Below the pieces are notes generated by a model. It made no database searches and had not been told where the DNA came from. It was given only the letters and a program-made list of their open reading frames with translations. A DNA stretch of 64,000 nucleotides. It comes from Coenobita brevimanus. Its lineage: Eukaryota > Arthropoda > Malacostraca > Decapoda > Coenobitidae. Where the stretch lies: NCBI GenBank assembly GCA_032717465.1, contig CM064670.1, positions 19,066,439-19,130,438 on the forward strand, given 5' to 3'. Of this stretch, positions 63,576-64,000 are shown one piece after another. The stretch's first letter is position 1. Each line of letters starts with the position of its first letter. A program made the position numbers and the translations under genes.

Positions 63576-64000
63576 CATTTAATGTCGTAACATAATTTGC
63601 TTAGATTTTAAATGAATGTGTTTTTATGATAGGGGAACACACGAAATAGCAACAAGCTGTAAAGTGATGGTTCATGACATGATGAAAAGTGGTCAGTTCA
63701 GTGATCATGCAAGGTTGATATAAACACACAGACATCACCAACATGTAATCTTATAATATGACTCGCCCCTCCAGCATCTGTAACATCCCTATTGTAACAC
63801 ATAGACTAATATCAGACGATTACCTCAGATATTTCTCAGAAAAGTTGCTCATACATTCTTAATTGTAACGTAGATATGTAGTGTATGGAAAATAAAGTAT
63901 ATATAATATTCCATTTCTTCGTTATTTCAGTCAACCATTAGTATTTTTTACCCGAAAAGGCATTAAAGTATGTCAGATTTTTAGACAATGCATCTTTGTT
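63576..64000. other. Unrecognised AT-rich sequence to window end
   Basis: Nothing recognised. Confidence 0.45.

Overview
This window looks like gene-poor, transposon-dense nuclear DNA from an arthropod, most likely a decapod crustacean. The case rests on many long (TA)n, (TG)n, (TAGA)n and (ATT)n arrays, degenerate TTAGG-type (arthropod telomere-like) repeats, and nested LINE, Gypsy, Penelope, mariner and SINE copies. I found no convincing host protein-coding gene, tRNA gene or rRNA gene. Nearly every long reading frame belongs to a mobile element. The species call is inference.

Layout. 1-632: 3' end of an RTE-like LINE (copy A). 780-2642: G-rich and ~28-bp minisatellites with one interspersed repeat. 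2643-9717: a young Ty3/Gypsy-type element (Gypsy1) whose integrase is encoded before its reverse transcriptase. Its 5' LTR is split by LINE copy B, and it sits inside the ~28-bp minisatellite. 9838-10634: a scrambled mariner. 11261-13991: a 2.7-kb imperfect palindrome, with a 342-bp SINE-like insertion in only one arm. 14460-15000: tandem repeats rich in AGGTCA. 15080-18660 (minus): a decayed two-ORF LINE. 18840-29820: microsatellites and mostly unrecognised sequence with some old tandem repeats. 29831-31110: three tRNA-derived SINE copies. 31893-34757: a Penelope-like element with one open frame, inverted terminal repeats and a hammerhead-like motif. 34831-35486: two foldback or TIR elements lodged between (TA)n arrays.

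37400-51400: a CR1-like LINE, with an esterase-bearing ORF1 plus endonuclease and RT, split by a second Gypsy-type element (Gypsy2, 39352-48271). Gypsy2 has the same INT-before-RT order, and its 5' LTR is again split by the RTE-like LINE (copy C). 51895-55250: repeats and unrecognised DNA. 55765-59995: a strongly decayed second CR1-like LINE with a 34-bp tandem repeat just before ORF1. 60054-61826: the longest copy of the RTE-like LINE (copy D). 62735-63392: a GC-rich, non-coding element with 38-bp terminal inverted repeats.

The nesting gives a relative order. The CR1 is older than Gypsy2, whose LTRs differ at roughly 4% of sites by eye. Gypsy2 is older than LINE copy C. Gypsy1 is very recent, with two visible LTR differences, yet it already carries LINE copy B, so the RTE-like LINE family has probably been active recently. 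The strongest leads are the two Gypsy-type elements with Copia-like pol order, the repeated landing of one LINE family in Gypsy 5' LTRs with small target deletions, the palindrome dated by a one-arm insertion, and the Penelope element with its ribozyme-like motif.
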